64,000 nucleotides of DNA from UBA1426 sp052034085 (GCA_052034085.1 JBPOJA010000003.1:1-64000); one strand, 5' to 3'; counted from the first letter of the stretch, positions 8,987 through 17,958 are shown. A program made the numbers and translations. The notes: generated from the letters alone by a model not told the origin.

Positions 8987-10348
8987 ATGAAAAGTACAGT
9001 TCTGAAAAAGGGTATCTTCATTTCTGCTCTGTTAATCATACTGCTTATTTTTTTATTTGGATTTTTGAGACTGAACGGAAGTGGGACAGTGAAGATGCCA
9101 CAGCCTAAAAGTCTGGTAATTATCGATATTGATACTTATGGCTATGCTCTTCCCGACAGCAAGGACGCAGGCGCTCTGGATTGCACAATAAGAATCAAGG
9201 TTGACGGGAAAGAGAAGAAGATCCCGGGGAAAATTAAAGTGCAGGGCTCGTCAACTGCCAAATGGCCCAAAAAGAACTGGACAATAAGCATTTTCAAGGA
9301 CAGGAAAAGAACTAAAAACCGGGACTTGAAAATCGGCGATTCTTTGGCTTCTGATAAGTGGATAGCAAAAGCCGAATGGATAGATCCATCCCTTCTCCGC
9401 AACGGACTTTCCTATAGGCTGTGGGCAGATATTGTCGCAAGCAGAACCGGAGAACCAAAGAACGAAACGGAAAAAGCACTGGCTGACGGGCCGGGTAGCT
9501 CTTCAAACAAGTTTTTTAAAGGGGCAATGGGTTTCCCAGCGACTTACCCCGCTCAAGTTGTTGTCAACGGAGAGCATTATGGCCTTGCCATGCTCACTTT
9601 GGGTCATGATTCCAGAAACTTCAACATTGATAAGGGCAATCCGAAGCATCTGTATATGGAGTTTGATGCCAGAGGAGGTGATGTTGATACAAAAACCTGG
9701 GAGAAATTTTCCGGAGACGGTATTGGCGAATGGATAGAGGGCTATTGGCCGGAAAGTGAAGAGATGTCTTCTGAGCAAAAACTGGCAATAGCAGCTCTTG
9801 GGGACTTTATCAACAGTCCGCTGGAAAAGTTCAAAGTAAATTTTGACCGCTATCTTGACAGAGACAATATGATAGATATGCTGCTTTTTTTAGAGGCTAT
9901 TTTTGATTATGATGCAGTGGCACAGGATATTGAAATTTTCACCCATAATCTTGAAAAATGGTACATGCTGCCCTGGGACAAGGACACTACTTTCGGCATG
10001 GACTGGAATATGAGGGGCATAATCAGGGACAGTGAAAAACAATTGCTAATTAAATACGATGGGGAAGATCCGGAACAGATGCCCTGGTATAAAACCTATA
10101 TTTGCTTTAAAGATCAGGTTGAGGAGCGATATGCCTCTTTGAGGGACCTGGGTGTTTTCACGAAGGAAAATCTGGAGTCACTGATTGATGATATATGGGA
10201 CAAAATTCCCGGAGAGGTCTGGACTGCGGAATTAAAAAAATGGGAAGTCCATGACAGACTCCCCGTTGATCAGGTGGGCAAAGCCCAGATATTAGACTGG
10301 TTTGAAAAGCGGCTTGAAATGTTGGATGAACATTTCGGTTATAACTGA
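8987..10348 (+). CDS. CotH-family protein kinase, membrane-anchored
   Basis: A 453-residue protein with one N-terminal membrane helix (GIFISALLIILLIFLFGFL) and a CotH kinase domain. Seen: the glycine-serine segment VQGSSTAKWPKKNWTI near the N-terminus and the catalytic-metal motif LPWDKDTTFGMDW. In Bacillus, CotH phosphorylates spore-coat proteins; related exported proteins have other roles. Start is ATG 8987, 9 nt after GGAGG; an ATG at 8978 is only 1 nt from that site. No coat gene is adjacent. The convergent anti-sigma gene ends 9 nt beyond its stop. Confidence 0.85.
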   Translation: MKSTVLKKGIFISALLIILLIFLFGFLRLNGSGTVKMPQPKSLVIIDIDTYGYALPDSKDAGALDCTIRIKVDGKEKKIPGKIKVQGSSTAKWPKKNWTISIFKDRKRTKNRDLKIGDSLASDKWIAKAEWIDPSLLRNGLSYRLWADIVASRTGEPKNETEKALADGPGSSSNKFFKGAMGFPATYPAQVVVNGEHYGLAMLTLGHDSRNFNIDKGNPKHLYMEFDARGGDVDTKTWEKFSGDGIGEWIEGYWPESEEMSSEQKLAIAALGDFINSPLEKFKVNFDRYLDRDNMIDMLLFLEAIFDYDAVAQDIEIFTHNLEKWYMLPWDKDTTFGMDWNMRGIIRDSEKQLLIKYDGEDPEQMPWYKTYICFKDQVEERYASLRDLGVFTKENLESLIDDIWDKIPGEVWTAELKKWEVHDRLPVDQVGKAQILDWFEKRLEMLDEHFGYN

Positions 10349-10357
10349 CTGGCCGGA

Positions 10358-11728
10358 CTAATGTTTATTGATGGGATCTTTTTCCCACTCTATGATTTTG
10401 CCGCTCAGCACATCTATGTCGTATTCATATTCATAACCATCATATACGAATTCAACTTCATAGGTTATGCGGCCGCCTTCTTTTTCATATTCCCAGCTGA
10501 GCCTGCTTACGTCACTTCTTTTCAGGCCGGCATGGGCAAGTGCTATGTCGATGGCTTTTTCTGAGCCTATATAATTTTTGTCCGCGCTCTCCTGGCCCGT
10601 ATTGTTCATATTTTGGTGCATGTTGCTATGCATATTGTTATGCGTATTGTGATGGTTGTTGCTTTGCTGGTTGCTGTTTTGCTGATTGTTTTGCTGGTTG
10701 CTTTGGTCACAGTCATTGGGACATGTGTCGGGAGCTTCAACCTTGGTTTTGTTGCCGGCGGCATCCTTGGTTTCGGTTTCCAGTATTTTGCCGTTCACCG
10801 CATCGATTTCGTATTCGTATTCTTTACCATTTTTATCCTTGAATTCTACTTCATATATCATTCTGCCGTCTTCGTAATCCATCTCCACCTCAAAGGCTGT
10901 AAGGTCATTCTTATTAAGGCCTGCGTGGGTCAGTGCGATGGATGCCGCTTTGTCCTCTCCTATGTAGCCTTTGTTGCTGGCTCTGCCATAAGTGTGCAAT
11001 TCCATGGGTTTATGGCCTCTGTGCTCCATGATAAGATTCAAATCGTTAATAGGCAATCTGGCTGCTTCAGCATAGTCCAGACCAGGGTTTTCTTTGATAA
11101 GCATATCTATCAGAGATGCCTTTCCTTTTGATATTTCATATTTCTCTGCAAGCTGTCGAATAGCGTCATCGCGTTTTACGGCCTGGCTGAGGATTGCGCC
11201 CTTCACCGAATAGCTCTCAAGTACTTTGTTGACTTCCGTCTCCAGATGCTCTCGTAAGCGCAGCTCTTTTTCGGCATTATTGCTGTCCACGGTTATTAGA
11301 ATTGAGTTCTTCATTTCATCTATGAAACCGTTTTTTACCATGGAGCCGATCAGGGCGTTTATCACAATGTCAAGATCGACATTTTTAAGTTTCATATCGC
11401 CAACTACGGTTTCTCCTTCCTGGTTGAGGGCATCAACCTTAAGCACCTTGTTAGAACGGTTTACTGACAGCTCAATGCTTGGATTCACATCCAGGCCAAT
11501 TATTGATTCAGGTGTAAAGTGAGTGTAACCGGCAAAGGCGCCTATAAACAGGACGAAGCCGGCTGCTATGGCCAAAGACCATCTTTTTAAATTGAAAGAT
11601 CTTTTGTTTGTGTTTTCATTATTTTTCATTTTGATGCTCATTCCTTCCTCTTCTATCCGCTGAAGGAGGGAGGGCAGTACATCCGGTACTGAGGCCTCCA
11701 CGGCTTTTTTCAACTTCTCATCAATCAT
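10358..11728 (-). CDS. RsgI-like membrane anti-sigma factor with two PepSY domains
   Basis: A 456-residue single-pass protein. A cytoplasmic tail of about 48 residues is followed by a membrane helix (SLAIAAGFVLFIGAFAG) and an extracytoplasmic part starting with IGLDVNPSIEL, a hallmark of the RsgI anti-sigma-I family. Two PepSY-like repeats follow, both of the form YIG..KA..IAL.HAGL...YEVEF...YEYEID..GKI, separated by a linker rich in Asn, Gln, His and Met. The canonical RsgI N-terminal domain is not evident; the short tail presumably binds the sigma factor. Its start overlaps the sigma gene by 8 nt, so the two are translationally coupled. Confidence 0.82.
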   Translation of the reverse strand: MIDEKLKKAVEASVPDVLPSLLQRIEEEGMSIKMKNNENTNKRSFNLKRWSLAIAAGFVLFIGAFAGYTHFTPESIIGLDVNPSIELSVNRSNKVLKVDALNQEGETVVGDMKLKNVDLDIVINALIGSMVKNGFIDEMKNSILITVDSNNAEKELRLREHLETEVNKVLESYSVKGAILSQAVKRDDAIRQLAEKYEISKGKASLIDMLIKENPGLDYAEAARLPINDLNLIMEHRGHKPMELHTYGRASNKGYIGEDKAASIALTHAGLNKNDLTAFEVEMDYEDGRMIYEVEFKDKNGKEYEYEIDAVNGKILETETKDAAGNKTKVEAPDTCPNDCDQSNQQNNQQNSNQQSNNHHNTHNNMHSNMHQNMNNTGQESADKNYIGSEKAIDIALAHAGLKRSDVSRLSWEYEKEGGRITYEVEFVYDGYEYEYDIDVLSGKIIEWEKDPINKH

Positions 11729-12260
11729 GGTTTTCCTCCTCCAGAAATGATTGTAGCTTAACTTTTGAACGGTGATACCTGGAAAGTGATGTCGCTATGG
11801 GAATGTCGAGCAGCTGGGCGATTTCTCTGTGCTTAAGTCCTGCCACACTGTGTAGCATCATTATCTGCCTGTCCTCCCGGGGAAGCTTCATGAGAAGGCT
11901 TATAAGAAGCATGTTCTCATTGCTTGCGTCTGAAAAATCCTCCTCCGTGGTGTGGTAGTCCATATCTTCCAGAGTCAGTTCCCGGTTCGCAGATGAACGC
12001 AGGATATCAATAGACAGATTTCTTGTAATCCGCAGTAGCCATGCCAATGGTTTGCCTTCCGGACGATAGCTCCCCGAATTCCTGTAAGCATTCATGTAGG
12101 TTTCCTGCATGATATCCTCTGCATCCTGAGGCCTCTTTAGGATGGAAAGCGCGAAACCGTACACGGAAGCCTTAGTGGCTTCATAGAACCGGGCAAAGGA
12201 TCCGGTGTTACCCTGCGACATATCTTTTATTAATTTTTCCAAGTGCCTGTTGTTGTTCAC
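11721..12260 (-). CDS. ECF-type RNA polymerase sigma factor
   Basis: A 179-residue sigma-70-family factor with only regions 2 and 4. Region 2 includes RPQDAEDIMQETYMNAYRN and region 4 the helix-turn-helix LKHREIAQLLDIPIATSLSRYHR. Start is GTG 12260, 7 nt after AAGGA; TTG 12263 in frame is the alternative. The downstream membrane anti-sigma partner overlaps by 8 nt, the usual arrangement for an envelope-stress regulon. I could not find a convincing ECF promoter for autoregulation in the short upstream gap. Confidence 0.93.
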   Translation of the reverse strand: MNNNRHLEKLIKDMSQGNTGSFARFYEATKASVYGFALSILKRPQDAEDIMQETYMNAYRNSGSYRPEGKPLAWLLRITRNLSIDILRSSANRELTLEDMDYHTTEEDFSDASNENMLLISLLMKLPREDRQIMMLHSVAGLKHREIAQLLDIPIATSLSRYHRSKVKLQSFLEEENHD

Positions 12261-12315
12261 CAATTCTTCCTTTCACTATATCAACGGATAGAAAGAGGGT
12301 TTTATTGCATCAAAA

Positions 12316-13062
12316 TTAAATATTTTTACTTTTTATATCATCGATCAGAGCAAAAGCCTGATTAGCGCTTTCTTCATCGCCGTCAAAGATAAGGGTTACA
12401 GAGCCTTCTGAGCCGTTAATTCCACCCGCACCGATACATGCGGCATCCAGATTGAAAAGGGTTTTAAGAGCATCGATTTCCGTAAAAGTAATGCCGCCCA
12501 GAAGCGGCATCAGGGCCACTCTGTCGCCTATAGATTTGTCGGTCTGTTTTCTTGCCGTCAGCTCGACTGCGGTTCTGACATCGGGGATGAGCTTTTCCAG
12601 CCCTATTGGGACTATGAGAGTCACCCCTCTCTGAATAAGGGTTCCCCAGGCAGCGCCTATTGTTCCCCCCGTCAGGTTTGAAGCAAAGACGCCTGCAAGA
12701 CCTGTATGATCCACGGCATTGCCGCCCTTGATGAAGACATCTCCCGGTCCGGCCTCCGGCAGGTATTCTTTCCAGTGGTAATCGCGGCTTCGCTGAACAC
12801 CTTTGGTAATAACAAATGGTGCAACCCGTTTTTCCTCGGGACTCAGCCCGGTTTTGCCTTCGGTTATTACTCCTACTGTATAGTCTGTTTCTCTTTCGAA
12901 TTTCACACCAAGCAGTTCTTCGGCAATAAAGGCATTGGTTGTGCCTCCTGCGAGTATTATGCTGTGGTTTTCCATTGCATCTTTTACCTGTTTCATGGCT
13001 GCCACACCTTTGGCAATCAGCATCTTTGATTCGATTGAAGTTAAAGTCGCCTGTCCCCGCAT
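12316..13062 (-). CDS. Unrecognised protein, possibly NagB/RpiA/CoA-transferase-like fold
   Basis: A 248-residue soluble protein that I do not recognise. The glycine-rich IILAGGTTNAFIAEELLG resembles the substrate loop of RpiA/DeoR/CoA-transferase-type folds, and GPGDVFIKGGNAVDHTGLAG followed by NLTGGTIG looks like a conserved ligand-binding region. The C-terminus (EGSVTLIFDGDEESANQAFALIDDIK) resembles a small ferredoxin-like alpha/beta unit. AAGGAGG lies 8 nt before the ATG, so it is clearly translated. It is divergent from the phosphonatase-like gene. The fold suggestion is tentative and no function is claimed. Confidence 0.8.
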   Translation of the reverse strand: MRGQATLTSIESKMLIAKGVAAMKQVKDAMENHSIILAGGTTNAFIAEELLGVKFERETDYTVGVITEGKTGLSPEEKRVAPFVITKGVQRSRDYHWKEYLPEAGPGDVFIKGGNAVDHTGLAGVFASNLTGGTIGAAWGTLIQRGVTLIVPIGLEKLIPDVRTAVELTARKQTDKSIGDRVALMPLLGGITFTEIDALKTLFNLDAACIGAGGINGSEGSVTLIFDGDEESANQAFALIDDIKSKNI

Positions 13063-13181
13063 TTTTTTATCCTCCTTCGTTCATGGCAAATTTAATGTGT
13101 AGTAATTGTAATGTGTTATAATATCTATTACACAATAGTTTAACACACAATCATATTTAAGTGCGGAGACAGGGAGTAAAT
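13063..13181. promoter_or_regulatory. Divergent AT-rich promoter region
   Basis: This 119-bp gap between two divergent genes contains TATAAT at 13117-13122 on the plus strand and several TGTGT/ACACA elements (around 13096-13100, 13113, 13129-13134, 13143-13148) that partly pair with each other. Promoters in both directions are expected; no clear -35 was found for the rightward one. The repeated ACACA/TGTGT motifs could be operator half-sites, but spacing is irregular. Confidence 0.4.
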
Positions 13182-13997
13182 ATGGAGATGAACAGGAATA
13201 AAATTGAACTGGTAGTGCTGGACACTGCCGGAACTTTTTGTGACGGGCCCGCCGATCTCAGACACAGATGGCCCGAAGATGATTTGAAAGGCTGCAAGGC
13301 CCCGGTAATTCCATTTTATGAGGTACTTACTTCTCATGGAATCAGTTGCAGCTGGGAGATAATAAGAAGACCCATGGGAATGTATAAATCCGACCATTTG
13401 CGCACACTGCTCAATATGCCCGAAATCAGCAGTCAGTGGCAGGAAAGATACGGAAGAGCATGGAATGAGGAGGATTTTGAAAAGCTCCTTGAGGAGTTCA
13501 AAAAACTTATGTCTGTATATATTGTGGATGAGGACCTTGCAAGACCCATAGAAGGTGCCGGTGAAGCCATAGATAAAATGCGGAAGGCAGGCATTATTAT
13601 AGGCTGTGATACGGGATACTACCAGAAAGATGCACAGGCATTAAATAAAGTTTTGGATGAAAAGTTTGGTGTCAAATTTGATGTAAGCACCAATTCAGAA
13701 AAAGTGCCCGGCAGACCATCTCCTTTCATGATCTATGATTGCATGCTCATGGCCTATGAAAAGGACAAAAGGGTCATTCCTGTAAAATCAGTCGTTAAAG
13801 TGGATGATACCAGGGCCGGAATACTGAGCGGAAATAATGCGGGATGCTGGACCGTGGGGCTATATGCCAGCGGCAGTGACGATTATGAAAAGCTGAGGGA
13901 GGCAGAACCGGATTTTTTAGTGCCGGATATCAGTTATCTGCCGGATGTTATTTTTCAAGAGATTGAGCCTAAATTGCTCAGAGGAGAAGCAAAATGA
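13182..13997 (+). CDS. Phosphonoacetaldehyde hydrolase-like HAD enzyme (phosphonatase family)
   Basis: A 271-residue HAD hydrolase. DTAGT (14-18) gives the nucleophile D14 with Ala two residues on, as in phosphonatase, where the usual second Asp is replaced by Ala. The cap contains RRPMGMYKSDHLRTLL, whose K69 matches the Schiff-base lysine of PhnX. DTGYYQK, PGRPSPFMIYDCM and VKVDDTRAGILSGNNAGCWTVG follow in family order. It should cleave a C-P bond of phosphonoacetaldehyde or a related aldehyde. Relative to Bacillus PhnX there is an insertion between the first motif and the cap. No aminotransferase PhnW or phosphonate transporter is adjacent. Start is ATG 13182 after GGGAG. Its stop overlaps the next start as ATGA. 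Confidence 0.8.
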   Translation: MEMNRNKIELVVLDTAGTFCDGPADLRHRWPEDDLKGCKAPVIPFYEVLTSHGISCSWEIIRRPMGMYKSDHLRTLLNMPEISSQWQERYGRAWNEEDFEKLLEEFKKLMSVYIVDEDLARPIEGAGEAIDKMRKAGIIIGCDTGYYQKDAQALNKVLDEKFGVKFDVSTNSEKVPGRPSPFMIYDCMLMAYEKDKRVIPVKSVVKVDDTRAGILSGNNAGCWTVGLYASGSDDYEKLREAEPDFLVPDISYLPDVIFQEIEPKLLRGEAK

Positions 13998-16174
13998 AAA
14001 ACATTTTAAAATCGGTTCTGGTTCCGGTATTGACAGTTGCATTGATAATGGGCAGTTTTGCATCCTGTGGCAGAACCGTTAACGATGATGAAAACGATAA
14101 TCAGCCGCCTGATATTCCGGATTCTGCAGGTTATGCTGCTTTTGCGCCATACAATGAAATTTCCATCGATGTGAAACCTTCAGTAAAACCATATACAGTA
14201 GCTGATGATTTTTCCAATATCATAAATATGGATGATTTTGCATTCACTGAAGAGGCTTTGAAAATGCTTAAGCAGAATCATTTTATAGTGGCAGAAGTAA
14301 ATGGCGCAGAATTTTTTGATACATATGAAATCAACAGATATGAGCAGATTCCCAGCTTCATCACGACAGATGCCATGCTTCACAATTATCACCTTTATTT
14401 CAGCTACTTGCTGAGGAATCTTGAAAAAGATTATCTGTATGGGGAACTGCTTGCACTGACTGAAAAGATGCTCAACCTGGCAGAGGGTCAATATGAGGAA
14501 CTTAAGGGAAGTGCATTCGAGCAGGCTGCTGCACGGAATATTGCATTCTTTTCTGTTGCAGCCGGTCTTTTGCAAATGGATGTGGATATTCCCGAATTTG
14601 CATCCGATATGGTAGAACGTGAGTTAAAGGAAATCGAAGCCCATTCGAATTTCTTTGCTTATGCGGAAGTAATGAATATGGGAGAAAACAGGGATTCATC
14701 GGAAGCTTTGCACGAGGATTACACCCAGTATATACCCAGAAGCCACTATACCACCAGCGAGGAGCTCAAAAACTATTTCAAAACCATGATGTGGTACGGG
14801 CGGATGACTTTCAGAGCTGCCAGCGAAGATGAAAGCAGGTCAGCGGCTTTAATCAGCATAATGCTGCAGGATGGAGAAGCTCAAAAACACTGGTCCAATA
14901 TATATGAGCCAAGCAATTTCTTCGTGGGGAAAAGCGACGACCTGAGCTTCAGGGAGTATGCTCAGGTTATGAAAAATGTTTATGGAGAGGTGCCCGCACC
15001 GGCCAGACTTAAAGATGACGATGCAGGATGGACCAGCTTCATGGATGCTTTGAAAACTCTGGAGCCGCCTGCCGTTAATTCCGTTCCTGTTTTTAACGAG
15101 GACATAACGGAAGACAGGGATGAGGCAATTACAGGTTTCAGATTTATGGGGCAGCGTTTCACCCTGGATGCTTCTGTTTTCCAAAGGCTGATATACCGGG
15201 AAGTGCAGGAAAATCCGCAGGGAAACAACAGGATGTTACCCAGGGCGCTGGATGTGCCTTCTGCTATGGGATCGGACGAGGCTCTGGAGATTTTAGATTC
15301 CATGGGGGAAACTTCATACAAAAACTACAAGGAAAACATGGAAAAAATCAGGAAGGGCATTTCCGGCCTGGACCTGAAAACAAGAACCCAGAACTTGTAT
15401 TGGAGCTGGCTTCATATGCTGCAACCTCTGACTGAAGCAAAAGGACAGGGCTATCCTATGTTTATGCAGACCAAGGCCTGGACAAGGAAACAGCTGGAAA
15501 CATATCTGGGCAGCTGGACTGAGCTGAAACACGATACAATCCTGTATGCAAAGCAGTCTTATGCTGAAATGGGTGGATGGTACGAGGAGGATAAAGATGA
15601 CAGGGGCTATGTGGAACCGAACCCGGCTGTCTTTGGCAGACTTGCATCTTTGACCAGAATGACCATCAACGGCCTGGACATGAGGGGATATTTAAAGGCC
15701 GATACCAAAGAAACCCTTGAGATTCTGGAAAGCCTGGCAATACAACTAAAAGATATTGCAATAAAAGAATTGCAGGAAGAGAAACTAAGCGATGAGGAGT
15801 ATGATTTAATCAGAAGCTTCGGAGGACAACTGGAGCACCTCTGGCTTGAGGCCATGAAGGACAAGGGAATTGTTGACTCCAATTCGACTTATGAGAATCC
15901 GGCTTCCCTGATTGCAGACGTTGCTTCTGATCCAAACGGAGAGGTACTGGAGGTGGCCACGGGTTTCGTTAATAATATTTTTGTAATTGTCCCCGTGGAC
16001 GGCAGCCTGCGGATTGCAAAGGGAGCGGTTTTTTCCTTCCATGAATTTGCCTGGCCCATAGATGACAGGCTGACCGATGAGAAATGGATTGAAATGCTCA
16101 GGGAAGAACAGGCGCCGCCTCAACCGGCATGGACCGGGGATTATACAGTGAAAGAGGCATTATCCTGGTGGTAA
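13994..16174 (+). CDS. DUF3160-family lipoprotein
   Basis: A 726-residue secreted lipoprotein. The signal peptide ends in a lipobox-like FASC with C25 as the lipidation site, then comes an acidic Asn/Asp/Pro-rich linker. The body shows DUF3160-family signatures such as SFITTDAMLHNYHLYFSYLL near residue 120 and an Ala/Glu-rich helical middle; near the C-terminus is FVNNIFVIVPVDGSLRIAKG. The biochemical function of the family is unknown. ATGA coupling to the phosphonatase-like gene and a further overlap with the next gene indicate a three-gene operon. Confidence 0.85.
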   Translation: MKNILKSVLVPVLTVALIMGSFASCGRTVNDDENDNQPPDIPDSAGYAAFAPYNEISIDVKPSVKPYTVADDFSNIINMDDFAFTEEALKMLKQNHFIVAEVNGAEFFDTYEINRYEQIPSFITTDAMLHNYHLYFSYLLRNLEKDYLYGELLALTEKMLNLAEGQYEELKGSAFEQAAARNIAFFSVAAGLLQMDVDIPEFASDMVERELKEIEAHSNFFAYAEVMNMGENRDSSEALHEDYTQYIPRSHYTTSEELKNYFKTMMWYGRMTFRAASEDESRSAALISIMLQDGEAQKHWSNIYEPSNFFVGKSDDLSFREYAQVMKNVYGEVPAPARLKDDDAGWTSFMDALKTLEPPAVNSVPVFNEDITEDRDEAITGFRFMGQRFTLDASVFQRLIYREVQENPQGNNRMLPRALDVPSAMGSDEALEILDSMGETSYKNYKENMEKIRKGISGLDLKTRTQNLYWSWLHMLQPLTEAKGQGYPMFMQTKAWTRKQLETYLGSWTELKHDTILYAKQSYAEMGGWYEEDKDDRGYVEPNPAVFGRLASLTRMTINGLDMRGYLKADTKETLEILESLAIQLKDIAIKELQEEKLSDEEYDLIRSFGGQLEHLWLEAMKDKGIVDSNSTYENPASLIADVASDPNGEVLEVATGFVNNIFVIVPVDGSLRIAKGAVFSFHEFAWPIDDRLTDEKWIEMLREEQAPPQPAWTGDYTVKEALSWW

Positions 16175-16803
16175 AAAGAAAACTCATAATAATCCTGGCG
16201 ATTATAGGTTTGATTGTCGCAGGCATTCTTTACGAGTTTATACAAGACCCCTCTTCTGAAATTGTTCTGGAGGGGGATCTTAATGACAACGGAATGCCGG
16301 AAAAGTATGCCCATAAAAATTTTCGCCTGAAAGTTTATGAAGACGACAAAATTCTGTGGGAGAGTCCTGCAGAGTATAAAATTGATCATGTGGCCATAGG
16401 CGATGTGACCGGTGATGGCAGAGGTAATTTGCTTATTTGTGTCTGGAAAAAAGGCAGTTTCGGAAGGTACAGACCCTTTTGGCACCATGGAAAGGATGAT
16501 GAATACAAACATCATCTTTTTATATATGAATACAAAGACGGCAGGTTTAAGCCCAGGTGGTTTTCATCCAGTTTGTTACGGCCTATAACAGATATGGAAT
16601 TGATTCAGAATGATGATGTGGGAAATCAACATTTAAAGCTGTTTGTTGTGGAAGGCAAGTACAAAAAAGCGCCCTTCGGAAAGCATACAGTTGACAGAAA
16701 GGCATCAATTACCCAGGGCAGAAGTTCGATATGGGAATGGGACAAATGGGGCTTCTCACTGCTTGCTCTTCCCGGTGAACTGGACCAGGAATACTCCAAA
16801 TAG
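16168..16803 (+). CDS. Membrane-anchored FG-GAP/VCBS-like protein
   Basis: A 211-residue protein with an N-terminal membrane helix (KLIIILAIIGLIVAGILY) and an extracytoplasmic beta-rich domain. GDLNDNGMPEKY and IGDVTGDGRGNLLI are calcium-loop motifs of the FG-GAP/integrin-like repeat type. I do not recognise a specific family. Start is given as GTG 16168, with AGAGG about 11 nt upstream and a 7-nt overlap with the DUF3160 gene; ATG 16129 is an alternative without a ribosome site. The last 48 nt overlap the convergent EamA gene, the longest such overlap in the window. Confidence 0.7.
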   Translation: MVKRKLIIILAIIGLIVAGILYEFIQDPSSEIVLEGDLNDNGMPEKYAHKNFRLKVYEDDKILWESPAEYKIDHVAIGDVTGDGRGNLLICVWKKGSFGRYRPFWHHGKDDEYKHHLFIYEYKDGRFKPRWFSSSLLRPITDMELIQNDDVGNQHLKLFVVEGKYKKAPFGKHTVDRKASITQGRSSIWEWDKWGFSLLALPGELDQEYSK

Positions 16804-17640
16804 TATTACAGCGGTGGCAAAGAAAATGTGAAAGTTTATGGGGTCGTTGAATATGAGAAATCCCAGAAATATTGAAACCAGAGGATTTATGTAAGTATAG
16901 GTGCTTGCCTTTGCAGGCGGCCATACCCTGAGGAGATATACATAGGAGTTGAAGCCCAGCAGGGAACCCACGAAGATGAGGTAGGCGACCGCAAGAATAC
17001 CGGACCAGCTTATGGTAAAATTCTGGAATTCGCCCGCCAGTAGCGCTGCAAACATGAGACCAACGCCTCCGGCTGACATCTGCACAGCCTGGTCGTATTC
17101 CATGGCACTTTCACGTTTCAGGAAATTGGACAGAAGTGTTCCCACTGCCCAGGATACAGTGGCAAAGAGAATGATAATGGTTCCTTTAAGAGTAATGTTC
17201 AGGCTGTCTCCGCCGCCTATAATGAGATAGGCAACACCGAAAAAGCCAAGAAAAAGCCCCAGCCATCCTCTTGAATTGAGTTTTTCCGACCTGATGACAA
17301 AAACCTGCCCCACGGCTACAAATATGGGCACTGTGGAGAAAAGCAATGACACAATACCCGGGCTGAGCCATTGGGAGCCTACCACTACAAGTCCGTTACC
17401 TCCCAGAAGAAGGGCGAGGCCGATAATGGATTGGTTCCTGATCTGGACTTTATCCGGAAATTCCTTTCCCTTCAGGTAAGCCACAAGAAACATAATTCCA
17501 CCGGCAATGACAAAACGGATGCCGGCGGACAACAAGGGAGGCAATCCGTTGACAGCAAATTTTATTGCCACGTAAGTGGATCCCCATATAATACATACGC
17601 TTATATATGCCAGAATAGCTTTTCTGTTTTCATTTAACAT
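16756..17640 (-). CDS. EamA/DMT-family permease
   Basis: A 294-residue membrane protein with ten predicted helices in two EamA repeats, the drug/metabolite transporter layout. The first repeat begins ISVCIIWGSTYVAIKFAV and the second contains GTIIILFATVSWAVGTLL. Members export amino acids, sugars or other metabolites; the substrate cannot be told. No strong ribosome-binding site precedes the ATG at 17640. It reads through 48 nt of the convergent FG-GAP-like gene. Confidence 0.9.
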   Translation of the reverse strand: MLNENRKAILAYISVCIIWGSTYVAIKFAVNGLPPLLSAGIRFVIAGGIMFLVAYLKGKEFPDKVQIRNQSIIGLALLLGGNGLVVVGSQWLSPGIVSLLFSTVPIFVAVGQVFVIRSEKLNSRGWLGLFLGFFGVAYLIIGGGDSLNITLKGTIIILFATVSWAVGTLLSNFLKRESAMEYDQAVQMSAGGVGLMFAALLAGEFQNFTISWSGILAVAYLIFVGSLLGFNSYVYLLRVWPPAKASTYTYINPLVSIFLGFLIFNDPINFHIFFATAVILFGVFLVQFTGKSKQ

Positions 17641-17703
17641 TTGTTAATAATATCATACTGCCGGCTATTAAAGAAGAGGAAATATCACTTTGCCCAAAAG
17701 TGT

Positions 17704-17731
17704 TTGTTTGCCTCGGTTCATGGTATATAAT
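17704..17731 (+). promoter_or_regulatory. Sigma-A-type promoter before the small membrane protein gene
   Basis: TTGTTT (17704-17709), a 16-nt spacer and a perfect TATAAT (17726-17731), ending 23 nt before the ATG at 17755. Confidence 0.6.
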
Positions 17732-17754
17732 AATATCTGAAATTGGAGGAGAAT

Positions 17755-17958
17755 ATGAGAAAGAAAAAAGTTGTGGGTGATGAATATCTGGCCCTGAAAA
17801 AAGAGAGAAAATCAAAAGGGAGAAAAAAAATCGAAAAGGCCTGGCTTAAATCGATCGTTATGGTGTCTTCTGCGCTAAGCGCTATTGTCCTGGGATACGC
17901 ATCGAGAAAATTTGCCGGTGTGCACAGCAAGCATAGACCAAAGAAAAACACAGTGTAA
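17755..17958 (+). CDS. Small basic single-pass membrane protein
   Basis: A 67-residue protein. A highly basic N-terminus (MRKKKVV, KKERKSKGRKKIEK) is followed by one hydrophobic segment (IVMVSSALSAIVLGYA) and a basic tail (HSKHRPKKNTV). I recognise no family. AATTGGAGGAGAAT puts the start at ATG 17755; TTG 17743 lies in the ribosome site. A promoter with a perfect -10 lies upstream, and the COG2426 gene follows after 9 nt, so the two are probably co-expressed. Confidence 0.72.
   Translation: MRKKKVVGDEYLALKKERKSKGRKKIEKAWLKSIVMVSSALSAIVLGYASRKFAGVHSKHRPKKNTV

Noticed and set aside
10540..10842. Cysteine-rich open frame on the plus strand
   Set aside because: It reads the complement of the Asn/Gln/His-rich linker of the anti-sigma factor; no ribosome site or homologous motif.
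12261..12315. Autoregulatory ECF promoter before the sigma gene
   Set aside because: AAACCC and CGTTGA elements are present on the minus strand but only about 10 nt apart instead of 16-17.
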